From: Rikenellaceae bacterium
GTDB lineage: Bacteria; Bacteroidota; Bacteroidia; Bacteroidales; Rikenellaceae
DNA: 64,000 bases
Direction: 5' to 3'
Assembly (NCBI GenBank): GCA_902363575.1
Contig: CABJAJ010000001.1
Coordinates: 186,001-250,000, forward strand
Of the stretch, positions 7,953 through 17,192 are shown in pieces; the stretch's first letter is position 1; every line of letters starts with the position of its first letter. The notes below the pieces were generated by a model, which saw only the letters and a list, made by a program, of their open reading frames with translations, was not told the DNA's origin and searched no databases. The position numbers and the translations under genes were made by a program.

Positions 7953-9469
7953 CGGGACAAAGGTACCGTTTTTTCCCGTTCGGCACTCCATAACATGAGC
8001 GTGACCGCGATGAAAAGGAGGTAGGCGACCCACATCGCCGCTTTCGGCGCCTGCCACTCCACCGCTCCGCCGGGCAGCGCCGCCGCCCAGCGGACCAGAG
8101 CGTTCTGCGCCCCGGCTGCCGTTTCGAGCAGAAAACCCGCCGGCGGCGCGACGAAGCCGACGGGAACCGCCATCCAGCAGACCGCCGCGAGCACGACCGC
8201 ATAGGCGAGCAGGATGACCGCCGGGTTGAGCAGCAGCCCCGCGAGCGGAACCGTCCCGAACGTATGCGCGATCAGCGGCGCCGTCGCCGCGCCCGCTGTC
8301 AGACCCGCCGCCAGCAGCCCCGTGAGGGCGTTGAGCGGCCGGAAGCGGGTCCGAACGGAGCGGCCGAGCGGCACGCCCCAGGCGATGATCGCTGCCACGG
8401 CCGTGAAGGAGAGTTGGAAACTCAGGTCGAACAGCAGGTCGGGGTCGGTGAGCAGCATCACGAAGGCGGTGCCGGACAGGATGTTCACGGAGAGATAGCC
8501 CCGACCCGAGGCCAGGGCGAATTGCAGGGCCGTGAACATGAGCGCCGCGCGGACGACGCTCGGCGATAGGCCCGCCGTGGCGGCATAGAGCCAGATCAGC
8601 GCCACGGCCGCGATGTTGCGCCACCGGTGGCCGCCCGGCAGCAGATTCAGCCACCGCAGCAGCAGGTTCACGACAAGAAAGACAATCCCCACGTGCAGTC
8701 CCGAGACGGCCAGCAGATGCGACGTGCCGCTGCGTGCGTAGGCTTCGCGCAGTTCGGGGGTCAGCGCCCGCTTCTCGCCTGCCGCCATCGCCAGACACAG
8801 GGCCCGGGTGTCGGGGCTGAGGCCGAGCCGTTCGATCCGCTCCACAGCCCCCGCATGGAGGCGTGCCGCAAGCCGGCCGATGCCGGATGCGGGGGTGGTG
8901 TCGCGTGCCAGAAGGCTGCGGCCGCTCACCCATGCCGATCCGACATACCCCCGCCGGGTCATCAGGTTGCGGTAGCCCGGCGCGGCTCCCGAAAATCCGC
9001 GCAGCCGGGTGCGGCAGACCAGCCGCTCTCCCGCCTGCAAACGGACGGCGGTGTCGGTGTAGAGGATTATTTTGCCCGCCGATGGCCGCCATTCCCCGGC
9101 GCCGGGGTCGCGCCATGCCCTGAGGCGTGCCGTTCCGACGAAACGATCGCCCCGGCGCATCGGCTGCTCTTCCGGTTGCAGGGCGTATTCGGTCGGCTCC
9201 GTGCGGGGAGCGGTCGCCGGGGTACGGTGAAGTTCCGCCGCAAGCCATCCCGTCAAAAGCAGGGCGGCGGCGAGGTAAACTTCCGAAACGGCTCTGCGAA
9301 GCAGCAGCGCCGCCGCCGTGCCGCAGCCGAGCAGCCCGACGCACAGCGCCCACGAGGGAAGTGCGAAGCGTTCGGCCAGCACGATTCCCGCAGCGAAGGG
9401 GAGCAGCGTACGGAGCATGGGCATCCGCCGTAAGTTTTCGCGCAGGGTTCGGGTTCGCAGTCGGATCAT
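7949..9469 (-). CDS. comEC: ComEC/Rec2-type DNA-uptake channel protein without the metallo-beta-lactamase domain
   Basis: 506 residues from the ATG at 9469; ATGs at 9424 and 9418 are also possible, while one at 9547 falls at or before the predicted transcription start. It has an N-terminal hydrophobic pair, an OB-like soluble segment, and a competence domain with LLAVSGLHVGIVF and about eight membrane spans. ComEC forms the inner-membrane channel for single-stranded DNA in natural transformation. It ends right after the last span and lacks the C-terminal metallo-beta-lactamase domain of Bacillus ComEC. Competence has not been shown here. Confidence 0.85.
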   Translation of the reverse strand: MIRLRTRTLRENLRRMPMLRTLLPFAAGIVLAERFALPSWALCVGLLGCGTAAALLLRRAVSEVYLAAALLLTGWLAAELHRTPATAPRTEPTEYALQPEEQPMRRGDRFVGTARLRAWRDPGAGEWRPSAGKIILYTDTAVRLQAGERLVCRTRLRGFSGAAPGYRNLMTRRGYVGSAWVSGRSLLARDTTPASGIGRLAARLHAGAVERIERLGLSPDTRALCLAMAAGEKRALTPELREAYARSGTSHLLAVSGLHVGIVFLVVNLLLRWLNLLPGGHRWRNIAAVALIWLYAATAGLSPSVVRAALMFTALQFALASGRGYLSVNILSGTAFVMLLTDPDLLFDLSFQLSFTAVAAIIAWGVPLGRSVRTRFRPLNALTGLLAAGLTAGAATAPLIAHTFGTVPLAGLLLNPAVILLAYAVVLAAVCWMAVPVGFVAPPAGFLLETAAGAQNALVRWAAALPGGAVEWQAPKAAMWVAYLLFIAVTLMLWSAEREKTVPLSR

Positions 9470-9549
9470 CTTTGCAAAGGCGGTACGAACGAGCGCGAAG
9501 CATCCGCGCTCGCAGAGGTTGTTATGCCGGAGTGTCGTCCGGCTCATCG

Positions 9550-9557
9550 CAAAGATA
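9550..9557 (-). promoter_or_regulatory. -7 box upstream of comEC
   Basis: TATCTTTG on the minus strand fits TAnnTTTG. It places transcription start near 9543-9545 and argues for the comEC start at 9469 or later. No TTG at the expected distance. Confidence 0.45.
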
Positions 9558-9576
9558 ACGAATTCCTGTCGGGGAC

Positions 9577-9609
9577 GAAAAAATCCGCAGCCTTTTCGCG
9601 GCTGCGGAT
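9577..9609 (-). terminator. Rho-independent terminator of the phage-like island
   Basis: A perfect 10-bp stem (9583-9592 with 9600-9609, 7-base loop) is followed on the minus strand by six T residues (9583-9578). It lies 8 bases past the stop of the last island gene and separates the island from comEC. Confidence 0.85.
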
Positions 9610-9617
9610 CGTGTCGT

Positions 9618-10091
9618 TCAGCGGGGGAGCACCAGTCCGCCTTCGGTCGAGATGCGGCGCATCGCGTCGCTTCGGGGGTCGTATTCGGGATAGTCGTCCG
9701 CATGGGCGGCCAGATGGTCCGACAGGCGGCCCAGCAACGCCCGCGCTTTGGTGCGCAGGGCCCGTCGGGCCTCCGCGAGCTGCTGCGTGCCTGCGGGACG
9801 GTAATTGCCCGAATAGGGGCCCGTGGTTCCTCCCTCGCCTGCGTGGATGTCGCGCATGGGCTGCACCAGCAGCCGCACGGCGTAGGCCGCAGCCGGTGCC
9901 GCATACTCCTCCCTGAGCGCGGAGTAACCTCCGTCGAGCATCCGTTCGTAGAGCGGCCGCCCCGTCACGGGCAGCACATAGCGGGCCTCGGCTGCGGCGA
10001 TCTCCGCCGTCGAGAGGCCCGAGGGGTCGAAATAGCCCGTGTCGGCGAACGCCAGGGCGATCGCTTCCTTCGTGTCGATGAGCGTCTGCAT
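9618..10091 (-). CDS. Phage head-tail connector-like protein (DUF6712-like)
   Basis: 157 residues, mostly helical, no signal or membrane segment. The segment AEARYVLPVTGRPLYERML followed by an AAPAAAYAVRLLV helix resembles small connector-like proteins of Bacteroidota prophages annotated as DUF6712. Its place 1 base after the portal gene, last in the island, fits an adaptor below the portal. The assignment is by resemblance and neighbourhood, not a firm family match. Frame intact and codon use like the rest of the island. Confidence 0.55.
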   Translation of the reverse strand: MQTLIDTKEAIALAFADTGYFDPSGLSTAEIAAAEARYVLPVTGRPLYERMLDGGYSALREEYAAPAAAYAVRLLVQPMRDIHAGEGGTTGPYSGNYRPAGTQQLAEARRALRTKARALLGRLSDHLAAHADDYPEYDPRSDAMRRISTEGGLVLPR

Positions 10092-10092
10092 A

Positions 10093-11316
10093 TCAGTCGA
10101 TGTGGGTGACGTTGTACTTGGTGATTTCCGACAGGAAACGGCGCTGCCGCTCGTCGTCGGGGTCGTAATCCAGCCCGTCGGCTTTGCGGGCCTCCCACAC
10201 CATCATATAGACGGGTTTCGAGCGGGTCGGAGGACGGTTTACGAGCTGCAGCGAGGAGGGGTCCTCGTCGAGCAGGCTGCGGATCACGCTCCGCACCGGC
10301 TCCAGCAGCTCGTCCTGTTCGCCGAGGATCACCGTGTTGAGCGCCACTTCGTATTCGTGCAGGATGCGTTCGGCGCTGAATCCCGCGGCGTAGTCCAGCC
10401 CGCTCAGGGTGCGGAACCAGGAGTGGGCCACCACGATGTCCGAAGTAGCCTGGTCGTGCAGCGATTTCCAGTCCCCTTCGTTGCGGGATTCGATGGGGAT
10501 GAAGCGCGAGTGGTCTTTCTCGTCCCCGTCCTTGAGCACGAACATCACCTGCCCCGGCTTCCCGGCGAAACGCTCCTCGGCCGTCCGCATCACGCGCTCG
10601 GCCTGCTCTTCGCCGTCGGCCGTCCCGTCGAGCACCATCACCCCCGAGAGTTGGAACGAGTTGTCCAGCCGCGAGATGTTCCAGCGGTCGGTTTTGTAGG
10701 CGATGGCCGAGACGTTGAAACCCGCGATGTAGGCGGGTACGCCGTAGTGCTCGAACATGGGCTCATAATCTTTGTAGTGGATCATCGCCCGCAGCGTGCC
10801 GTCCCGCTGCGGTTCGAGCTGCGGATAGAGCGGCAGCGTGCGGGCTTCCGAAGCGCGGAACGAGGCCCAGTCGTGGTGGAGCAACACATGGGCCGAATCC
10901 TTCGCAACGCGGCAGCGGGAAGCGTCCTGGTGATAGAGCGAGAGGGTCGCGTGCGCGGGGTCGGCGATCACCTCCAGAAAGGCGTTTCCGAAGAGCGATT
11001 TGTCGTAGGCCAGCTTGTTGAGCACCTGCCGCAGACTTTCGCCGGCCCCGTTCGCCCGCGCCACCAGAGCGGCGAGTTTCGTGCGGGTCGCGTCGAACGA
11101 GAAGCCCTTGCCGGAGATGTAGTCGGCCTTGTCGTTGATGATGCGCCGGTGGGTGGTCGAGCGTCGCGACATGAGCGCCAGCGCATAGGGGAAGAGGTTG
11201 TCGTCGCCCCAGCGCCAGTAGAGGTCGTTCTCGCTCAGCCGCGGGCCCAGCATGAGGTAGGGGTCGTCCGCCTCGGGGCGGGCGACGACGGCAGCGGGGT
11301 TGATGCGTTTTTTCAT
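10093..11316 (-). CDS. Phage portal protein
   Basis: 407 residues from MKKRINPAAVVARPEADD. The segments WRWGDDNLFPYAL, INDKADYISGKGFSF, and AYDKSLFGNAFLEV fit Bacteroidota phage portal proteins of the HK97/SPP1-like fold. A portal forms the dodecameric ring through which DNA enters and leaves the capsid. The ATG at 11316 overlaps the upstream stop by four bases, which fixes the start although the open frame extends 35 codons further. No frameshift or stop is seen. A terminase, the normal partner, is absent. Confidence 0.8.
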   Translation of the reverse strand: MKKRINPAAVVARPEADDPYLMLGPRLSENDLYWRWGDDNLFPYALALMSRRSTTHRRIINDKADYISGKGFSFDATRTKLAALVARANGAGESLRQVLNKLAYDKSLFGNAFLEVIADPAHATLSLYHQDASRCRVAKDSAHVLLHHDWASFRASEARTLPLYPQLEPQRDGTLRAMIHYKDYEPMFEHYGVPAYIAGFNVSAIAYKTDRWNISRLDNSFQLSGVMVLDGTADGEEQAERVMRTAEERFAGKPGQVMFVLKDGDEKDHSRFIPIESRNEGDWKSLHDQATSDIVVAHSWFRTLSGLDYAAGFSAERILHEYEVALNTVILGEQDELLEPVRSVIRSLLDEDPSSLQLVNRPPTRSKPVYMMVWEARKADGLDYDPDDERQRRFLSEITKYNVTHID

Positions 11317-11855
11317 GGTCTGTTTTCTGTGGTGTCGGGTTGCGTTTCCAGCTCTTCGAGCTCCGCCGCCGGCGCAGTGTCGGCGCTGTGCAGGCGGAGC
11401 AGCGTCAGCGGCCGGTCGCACAGTCCGCAGCCCGAGGCGTAATCCGTTCCGAGCAGGCGCAGCGGTTGCTCCGTGCCGAAGCGGGACGAGCAGCCCACGC
11501 AGAGCCGGCGACCCGATTCCGTGCGTACCAGAGCCACGGCTCCTTCGTTGCGGATGGCCTCGGCCGTCGGATCGTTACGGAGCGCTGCCGCATCGTGCGG
11601 GTCGAGCGCGAGCGTGAGGGTGTGGCTTACCAGCGGTGCGCCCGCCGAACCCTGCATCTGCTCCTCGTAGCTGCTCCGCCCCTCGACGAGCGGCGGGCGC
11701 AGGCAGCGCGTCGGGTCGGCGAAGCCGGAGATCCGGCAGCGTCCGCCGGAGTCGTCGAAGCGGACGTCCCCGGCGTTGCTTGCGGGGGTCAGGACGACCT
11801 CCGCGACGCCTCCGGCCGGCTTGCGGACGGAGGCGCCGGAAAGGAGTCGCTCCAC
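11313..11855 (-). CDS. Unknown phage-island protein with cysteine pairs
   Basis: 180 residues, not recognised. Mainly polar, with two close cysteine pairs (LCVGC about residue 119-123 and GCGLC about 142-146) that could bind a metal. It has neither signal peptide nor membrane span. It lies between the capsid-like and portal genes, 3 bases after the former and overlapping the latter by four. A small structural or assembly factor is the simplest guess. Confidence 0.6.
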   Translation of the reverse strand: MERLLSGASVRKPAGGVAEVVLTPASNAGDVRFDDSGGRCRISGFADPTRCLRPPLVEGRSSYEEQMQGSAGAPLVSHTLTLALDPHDAAALRNDPTAEAIRNEGAVALVRTESGRRLCVGCSSRFGTEQPLRLLGTDYASGCGLCDRPLTLLRLHSADTAPAAELEELETQPDTTENRP

Positions 11856-11858
11856 GGT

Positions 11859-12842
11859 TTAGTTGTTGAGGCGGTAGGAGAAAGTCAGCGCATGGGGGTC
11901 GAGCACTTCGCAGCCCGCCATGAAAACGGCCCGCTGGCGGTTTTCCATCAGGTCGGGGTTGTACCACATGCGGATTTCGTTGCCGGGGAAATCGGCGGTG
12001 TTCACCGCCAGCACCAGGTTGCGGCGGTCGGTCAGCACGGCGAACGACTCGCTGTACCCCGAGCCGATCAGGTAGGAGGACAGTCGCAGGTCCACGAGCG
12101 GAATCCCGTGGTAGGAGAGGCTGCGCCGGCCGTTCTGGTAGTCGTTGTAGGCTGCGTCGGCCCCCTTGTTGTCGAGGTGTTTTTCGTAGGCGTAATAGAC
12201 GTCCGACGTGACGAAATAGACCAGTTGGCCGTCGGCTTTGAGGTCCTTGAGCTGCTCAGTGCTTCGCACCCAGAGGTTGTCCAGGATGTCGATCACGTTG
12301 TCGGGCGTGTTCAGGAACGTCCTCTCGTAGTTGTAGGTGGAGATTTCGTCGCTGTTCGAGAGCCCCATGATGCTCTTGAGAAAGCCGTCGAAAGTGTTGA
12401 ACCCTTTGGTGAGGGCGGTGTTGCCGATCCAGGAGGTCACGCGGATGCCCTCGGCGATCGACTTGCGGAAGAGGGCGGTTTCGGCCTGTTCGAGCTCCGT
12501 GCCCGTCAGGTCGTCCATGTTTACGTCCGCACGGTTGGTGACCAGCTCGTAGATGAGCGAAAAGTAATCCGCCGCGGCGTAGCCCATTTCGGCCTTTACG
12601 CGTTGCAGCCCGATGGTTTTCTGGAACTTTTTGGCGGATGCGCCGCCCGTCCAGCCTGCAGCGTCGTATTTCTGCAGGATGTCCCGCTGCCCTTCCCACA
12701 ACTGCACGGTGGTCGGCACCGGCATGTTGTAGAGGATGCGGATGCCGAGCTCCTTGGCCGAGGGGCCGGTGAGCATCGGGCGGAAGAAAATGGTCTCGAG
12801 GTCTTTGCCCCGGTAGGTCTTGGCGTCTTCGATGGTGTTCAT
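11859..12842 (-). CDS. Major capsid protein-like (HK97-fold candidate)
   Basis: 327 residues. Soluble and mixed alpha/beta. The C-terminal half (TFLNTPDNVIDILDNLWV, VYFVTSDVYYAYEKHL, YHGIPLVDL, NEIRMWYNPDLMENRQ) has the order seen in Bacteroidota phage major capsid proteins, including the TSD.YY (viewing of a monomer surface) and GIPLV segments. A protease gene precedes it in transcription, as expected for a capsid protein that is cleaved. The fold is inferred; a structure prediction would settle it. Confidence 0.65.
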   Translation of the reverse strand: MNTIEDAKTYRGKDLETIFFRPMLTGPSAKELGIRILYNMPVPTTVQLWEGQRDILQKYDAAGWTGGASAKKFQKTIGLQRVKAEMGYAAADYFSLIYELVTNRADVNMDDLTGTELEQAETALFRKSIAEGIRVTSWIGNTALTKGFNTFDGFLKSIMGLSNSDEISTYNYERTFLNTPDNVIDILDNLWVRSTEQLKDLKADGQLVYFVTSDVYYAYEKHLDNKGADAAYNDYQNGRRSLSYHGIPLVDLRLSSYLIGSGYSESFAVLTDRRNLVLAVNTADFPGNEIRMWYNPDLMENRQRAVFMAGCEVLDPHALTFSYRLNN

Positions 12843-12906
12843 GGTTGTTTTTTTGATTGGTTTTGTCGGGCGGGCGGTCGCCGCGCCCGGATTCGTGGAT
12901 GCGTCG

Positions 12907-13785
12907 TCAGCGTTCGGCCAGGCGTCGGGCGTCCCGTTCGTAGGCCAGACGGTTGCGCGTTTGCGCGGCCTCTCCTATCGGGGGATCCTCGCGGGGCAGG
13001 GTGCGGGTCGGGAGCGCCTCCTGCCTGATTGCGGGAACCGGCGCCGGCGGGGTTGCGGGCTCGTCGGGTGCCCCCGGCTCCCCGAAGTGGAGGATGCTGG
13101 GGCCAGCAGCCGGGAGCGTTCGCGGGCGGAGGTGCGCCGGGCGCAGCCGCTCCGCGAGCCGCCGCACCCATGCGCGGGGCCCCCTGCCTGCTGCGGCTTC
13201 GGCCTCTTGGACGATGCGGTCGGCCAGCCCCGCCGCGATCGCTTCGCGGGGCGAGAGCCAGCGGCCGTTGCCGTTGTTTTCCCCCATCAGTGCCTCGAAG
13301 TCGGCCTTCGCGCGTCCCGAACGCGCGGCATACACCTCGGCCAGCCGTTCGTCGGTCTTGCGCAGCAGGTCGAGCCGTGCGGCCAGCTCGTCGGCGTTGC
13401 CCTCCGAGGCGCACACCGAACGGTGAATCAGATAGAGGGCGTTGGCCGAGAGTTCGCGGCAGCCCGGCGATGCGGCCTGAGCGATGACCGTGGCCGCCGA
13501 GGCGGTATAGCCGTAGCAGCGGGTGGTGATGCGACCCCCGAGCGAACGGAGGGCGTCGTGAATGAGCAGCGCGTCGTTCACGTCGCCGCCCGTCGATCGG
13601 ATGTTGACGATCACCTCGGGGGCGCTGATCCTGCGGATCTCTTCCACCGTTCGGCGGAAACGCTCCCAGGTGGCGACCTGGCGGGATCCGGGGTCGAATT
13701 GCTCCTGTTCGGGTACGCCGATCGTGCCTTCGATGTCGATCCGGCAGCGAGCCGCGTGCCGGATGATTTGGATGTCGGATTGCAT
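12907..13785 (-). CDS. ClpP-type head maturation protease with proline-rich C-terminal tail
   Basis: 292 residues. The first ~190 form a ClpP/crotonase-like Ser protease: the oxyanion loop NIRSTGGDVNDALLIHDAL, nucleophile Ser96 in YTASAAT, and His121 in LYLIHRS. Phage members of this family cleave scaffold and capsid protein during head maturation. A tail of about 90 residues rich in Pro, Ala and Arg follows, unlike host ClpP; it could act as a fused scaffold. It precedes the capsid gene by 64 bases. The start at 13785 is the only sensible ATG. Confidence 0.82.
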   Translation of the reverse strand: MQSDIQIIRHAARCRIDIEGTIGVPEQEQFDPGSRQVATWERFRRTVEEIRRISAPEVIVNIRSTGGDVNDALLIHDALRSLGGRITTRCYGYTASAATVIAQAASPGCRELSANALYLIHRSVCASEGNADELAARLDLLRKTDERLAEVYAARSGRAKADFEALMGENNGNGRWLSPREAIAAGLADRIVQEAEAAAGRGPRAWVRRLAERLRPAHLRPRTLPAAGPSILHFGEPGAPDEPATPPAPVPAIRQEALPTRTLPREDPPIGEAAQTRNRLAYERDARRLAER

Positions 13786-13841
13786 GTTGTGTGGTTTAGG
13801 GTCGGATGCGTCCCTGCGGCGGCAAGCGGTCGCGGGGCCGG

Positions 13842-16229
13842 TCAGTCTTCCGCAAGGCGGTCGAAGGAGCACCTGACGGCGGCCGCCGCGGGGTCGTATC
13901 CGTGAATTTTGCTCAGGATGCAGCGCACCCGCTCGCCGCCGATGCGGAAGAGGAAAACCGAGCGGATGTCGGGCGTGGGGCCGTCGCAGAGGAAGAGCTG
14001 TTCGATCTGGTGGGGCGCGAGGCGCAGCCAAAGGGTGATCCGCTGCCGCAGCCTCTCGCGCCCGAACTGCGCGTCGTAATAGCGGTGGAGCCCCCGCTGC
14101 CCGTCGCGGTCCTCGAAGCAGAGGGTGAATCCCTCCGTCGCCGCGTCCCCCGCGAAGTGGAACGCCGCGAGCGGGTAGCGGGCCTCCCCGGAGGGGTAGC
14201 CCCACCGCTCGCCCTCGGGCAGCGGGTGCAGCCCGCAATAGCGCACGATGCGTGGGGAGAATTCGCACGCCTCGAGGAGCTCTTCGCGGTCGCGGTCGCT
14301 CACCTGCATCACCAGAGCCGAGGGGGCTTCCGCAAGGTCTCCCGACCGGCTCAGGGTGGGGCTGAACAGGGGGCTGCGGAGCTCCTCTTCGCCGGGAATC
14401 GTCGCATAGGATTCGTTGTCGGCGCTCCAATCCCCGAGCGGCGATGCGAGCGTGTCGTTTCCGCGCGTGACCACCCCGTCGTCGTCGAGGTAACCCAGCG
14501 TGCGGGTCTGGTGTACCCCGCATGCCAGGTCGGTGATCTCGACCGAGCCCGCCGGGTCGATGTGCTCCGTCCAGTCGAACGTTTTCGTGCGGTCGTAAAA
14601 CTCCTCCTCCGGCTCCATGCGCACGGTGCGGGTGCGCTGCTCGGTGTGGATGCGCAGGTTGAAGAGATGGCAGAGGGCCTCCAGTAGCACCGACTGGCGG
14701 ATGCGGTGCTGCGCCACGTCCGCGAATTGCAGGGGCGACCCCAGGCCGGGCGCGCCGGAGAAGCAGGGCTGCAGCGAACAGGAGGCGTCCAGGCTCAGCC
14801 CCATCCCCTCGCCGGCGCCGTAGAAATAGATCGTCGAGAAGGTTTTGGGCGAAGTGGGCGTCACCCGCACGGGGGGCGTGCGCAGGGTGGTTTCCACCTC
14901 CGTGCGGCCCGTCTCCCCGATGTAGCCGTCATAGAGCGCCCAGTCGCCCGGATAGTCGGCATACTGGGTCATCGTTCCCCGCCTGTATTGGAGCACCGGG
15001 TCGCGGATTCCCTCCTGAGCGGGTGTCGTGACCAGCGCCGAGCGGGTCGAAAAGGCGGCGATCGGCAGCCCCGGCGTCCCTCCGGCGCTGCATGTGGCCC
15101 GGTACTGGGTTCCATCGATGTGGTCGAAGACGACGGCCCGGTACTGCCGGCCGGACTGCAGCGCGCCGCGCCGGTCGGCGAAGCGGTTGAGCAGCCTGCC
15201 CGGGGCGTCGATGCCGTCGCCCAGATAGACGGAGTCGAAACCCTCGAGCCATTGGCGCGAGCGGATGCGGTAGTCGGTCACGTATCGGAGCCGGTATCGG
15301 AAGCCGACGCTGACTTCGACCGGGGGCCGGAAGAGGATCTGCCCCTGCTCGATGCGGAAGCAGTTGCCGTGGTTGAACAGCTCGGTCATCGGGTTTCCCT
15401 CGGGGTCGGGATCGCCCGCATGGGCCGTCTCGACCAGGTTGCCGACGCTGTGGGCGCTCATGTAGGGCGAGGCGTACACCCGCCCCTGCGCATCGGCCTC
15501 GGCGGTCGCTTCCGTCCGGCGACGGGCCAGAAAATCCATGTGGCGGCGCATCCCGGCCGTATCTTTCGACGGATAGGCGCCGCTCATGTAGAGCGAGCGG
15601 AAGAACGCCGACTCCGCGAAGCGGCTTTTGAGGGTGTAACCCTCCGCCGCGAAGAGCGATCCGACCAGCGCGGCGACCGACAGGAACGGGTGGTAGTCGT
15701 CGGGCGAGAGGATGCGCAGCGCCGGCTGCAGCCCCACGGACGAGTTGGTCACGGGATAGGCGTCGCGCTTCACGGGAAAGAACTTCACGGGCTTGTCGTC
15801 CGTCCAACTCTGCCACACGGTCGTCGGGGTCAGGTATGCCCGGTACTCGATGGGGAAGGCGTTGAACATCGTGCGGGCCGCCGTTTCGGCCCATGCGGCC
15901 CCGCCCTCCCGGATCTCGATGCGGTAGCGGTCGCCCGGTGCGCCGAGTGCGGTCGCTCTCAGGCTGACGGGCCCCTCCAGCAGCAGGGCGTCGTCGGCAT
16001 AGACCGCGCCCCGGTGCGGTGCGAGGTTGAAGGGCGCCGCCGCATGGAGGTCGGAGGGCCATCCCAGCAGGGCGCGGTTTTCGGGTGTAGCCGGAAGCTC
16101 CAGCCGCAGGGAGCGTCCCGTGCGGCCGCTGTCGGGAACGGCGAGCGCCGAAGCGTCGTAGTCCAGGGCGATCGCGGGGCGGGTATCCGTGTCGCACGGG
16201 ATGCCGTCGATCAGGATGCGGATTTTCAT
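13842..16229 (-). CDS. Large phage-island protein, probable tail or baseplate component
   Basis: 795 residues, not assigned to a named family. It is rich in beta-type sequence, with many Tyr, Arg and Asp residues, and has no signal peptide or membrane span. Features include ILIDGIPCDTDTRPAIALDYDASAL near the start (a short strand-loop typical of tail adaptor proteins) and VLLEALCHLFNLRIHTEQ near residue 490. Its size and its coupling to the preceding gene (ATGA) suggest a tail-tip, baseplate or receptor-binding role, but this is inference. The frame has no stop or shift over 2.4 kb. Confidence 0.6.
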   Translation of the reverse strand: MKIRILIDGIPCDTDTRPAIALDYDASALAVPDSGRTGRSLRLELPATPENRALLGWPSDLHAAAPFNLAPHRGAVYADDALLLEGPVSLRATALGAPGDRYRIEIREGGAAWAETAARTMFNAFPIEYRAYLTPTTVWQSWTDDKPVKFFPVKRDAYPVTNSSVGLQPALRILSPDDYHPFLSVAALVGSLFAAEGYTLKSRFAESAFFRSLYMSGAYPSKDTAGMRRHMDFLARRRTEATAEADAQGRVYASPYMSAHSVGNLVETAHAGDPDPEGNPMTELFNHGNCFRIEQGQILFRPPVEVSVGFRYRLRYVTDYRIRSRQWLEGFDSVYLGDGIDAPGRLLNRFADRRGALQSGRQYRAVVFDHIDGTQYRATCSAGGTPGLPIAAFSTRSALVTTPAQEGIRDPVLQYRRGTMTQYADYPGDWALYDGYIGETGRTEVETTLRTPPVRVTPTSPKTFSTIYFYGAGEGMGLSLDASCSLQPCFSGAPGLGSPLQFADVAQHRIRQSVLLEALCHLFNLRIHTEQRTRTVRMEPEEEFYDRTKTFDWTEHIDPAGSVEITDLACGVHQTRTLGYLDDDGVVTRGNDTLASPLGDWSADNESYATIPGEEELRSPLFSPTLSRSGDLAEAPSALVMQVSDRDREELLEACEFSPRIVRYCGLHPLPEGERWGYPSGEARYPLAAFHFAGDAATEGFTLCFEDRDGQRGLHRYYDAQFGRERLRQRITLWLRLAPHQIEQLFLCDGPTPDIRSVFLFRIGGERVRCILSKIHGYDPAAAAVRCSFDRLAED

Positions 16230-17191
16230 AGGTCGCAGGATTCGGGGATGCGTAGCCGGATTTCGAGTTGTGTGGGGCACGTGCAGCCGCGCAGCCCGTG
16301 CGTGCCCCCTTCCGGAACGACCCGCACGTAGCCGGCCCCGGTCGCGATCCATACGTCCGGCGAGCGGACGATCTCGGCAAGGGCGGCGATCACCTCGCGC
16401 GGCTCGTACCCCGAGCGCAGCGTGAGCGTGCGGGTCCGTTCGGCGAGCAGGGCCTCGCGCGACGCCGCTCCGTCCGTCGCCGGGACGGTCTGGCTGAGCT
16501 CCTCCTCCACGGGGAAGGTGAAGTGCTCGATGGAGCCGAGGCTGCTGCGCCATGCCACCCTGCGGGCTCCGGCAGGGCGGCTCACGAAGTCGTATGCGAA
16601 GGTGCGGATCGGCTCGTCCCCGGAACGGATAACCAGATCGAGGCCGACCGTATCGGGTTCGTACTCGTCGGCATGGACGACGAATGCCGCCGGCTCGGTG
16701 CGCGTGACCGGGAGAAGCTGGAACGCTTCCCAGAAACTATCGCCGTCACCGAAGCGGCGGGTCAGCTCGACCAGGCAGTTGTCCGGCACGAGCAGCGTCA
16801 GTTCGTCGTACTCCCCGCGCGCGAGGGTGCGGCGGGGCGGGAGCGTGGTCGGTACCGAGGGGAGCGGCGGCAGGCCGCGGCCTGCGGTGAACAGGCGGAC
16901 CGGGGTGCGCTCGCCGTCGGCCTCCGCCGCGATCAGGGCCGTCCGCTCGGGGATGGGGCAGATGCCCGACGGTCCGGCGGGCGGGCTGAAGCGGATCACC
17001 GAACGGGCTGCGGGCGCGGCATTGACCTCGGCCGTGGCCGTGCGGTAGAAGCGTTTGAGAGCCAGCGTGCGGTCGCTGCGTGCGTCGATCAGGTGCACGT
17101 CGGTGTATCCGGAGGCATCCAGCCCCTCGATCTTGTAGATCAGCTCCCCGGCGACCGAGTCGAACATGCGGGGCAGGTCGGTGAAGGCCAT
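16226..17191 (-). CDS. Unknown phage-island protein
   Basis: 321 residues, not recognised. Predominantly beta-type, no signal or membrane span. Two cysteines near the C-terminus (LRGCTCPTQLEIRLRI). The gene starts 1 base after the stop of the 133-residue ORF and overlaps the 795-residue gene by four bases, so the three are one translational unit. A tail- or neck-associated role is possible from its position only. Confidence 0.55.
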   Translation of the reverse strand: MAFTDLPRMFDSVAGELIYKIEGLDASGYTDVHLIDARSDRTLALKRFYRTATAEVNAAPAARSVIRFSPPAGPSGICPIPERTALIAAEADGERTPVRLFTAGRGLPPLPSVPTTLPPRRTLARGEYDELTLLVPDNCLVELTRRFGDGDSFWEAFQLLPVTRTEPAAFVVHADEYEPDTVGLDLVIRSGDEPIRTFAYDFVSRPAGARRVAWRSSLGSIEHFTFPVEEELSQTVPATDGAASREALLAERTRTLTLRSGYEPREVIAALAEIVRSPDVWIATGAGYVRVVPEGGTHGLRGCTCPTQLEIRLRIPESCDL

Positions 17192-17192
17192 C

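Noticed and set aside
6804-9503. 899-codon minus-strand frame spanning comEC and the methyltransferase
   Set aside because: Only its last 382 codons are a real protein; the rest is a frame shadow of comEC. It is not a fusion.
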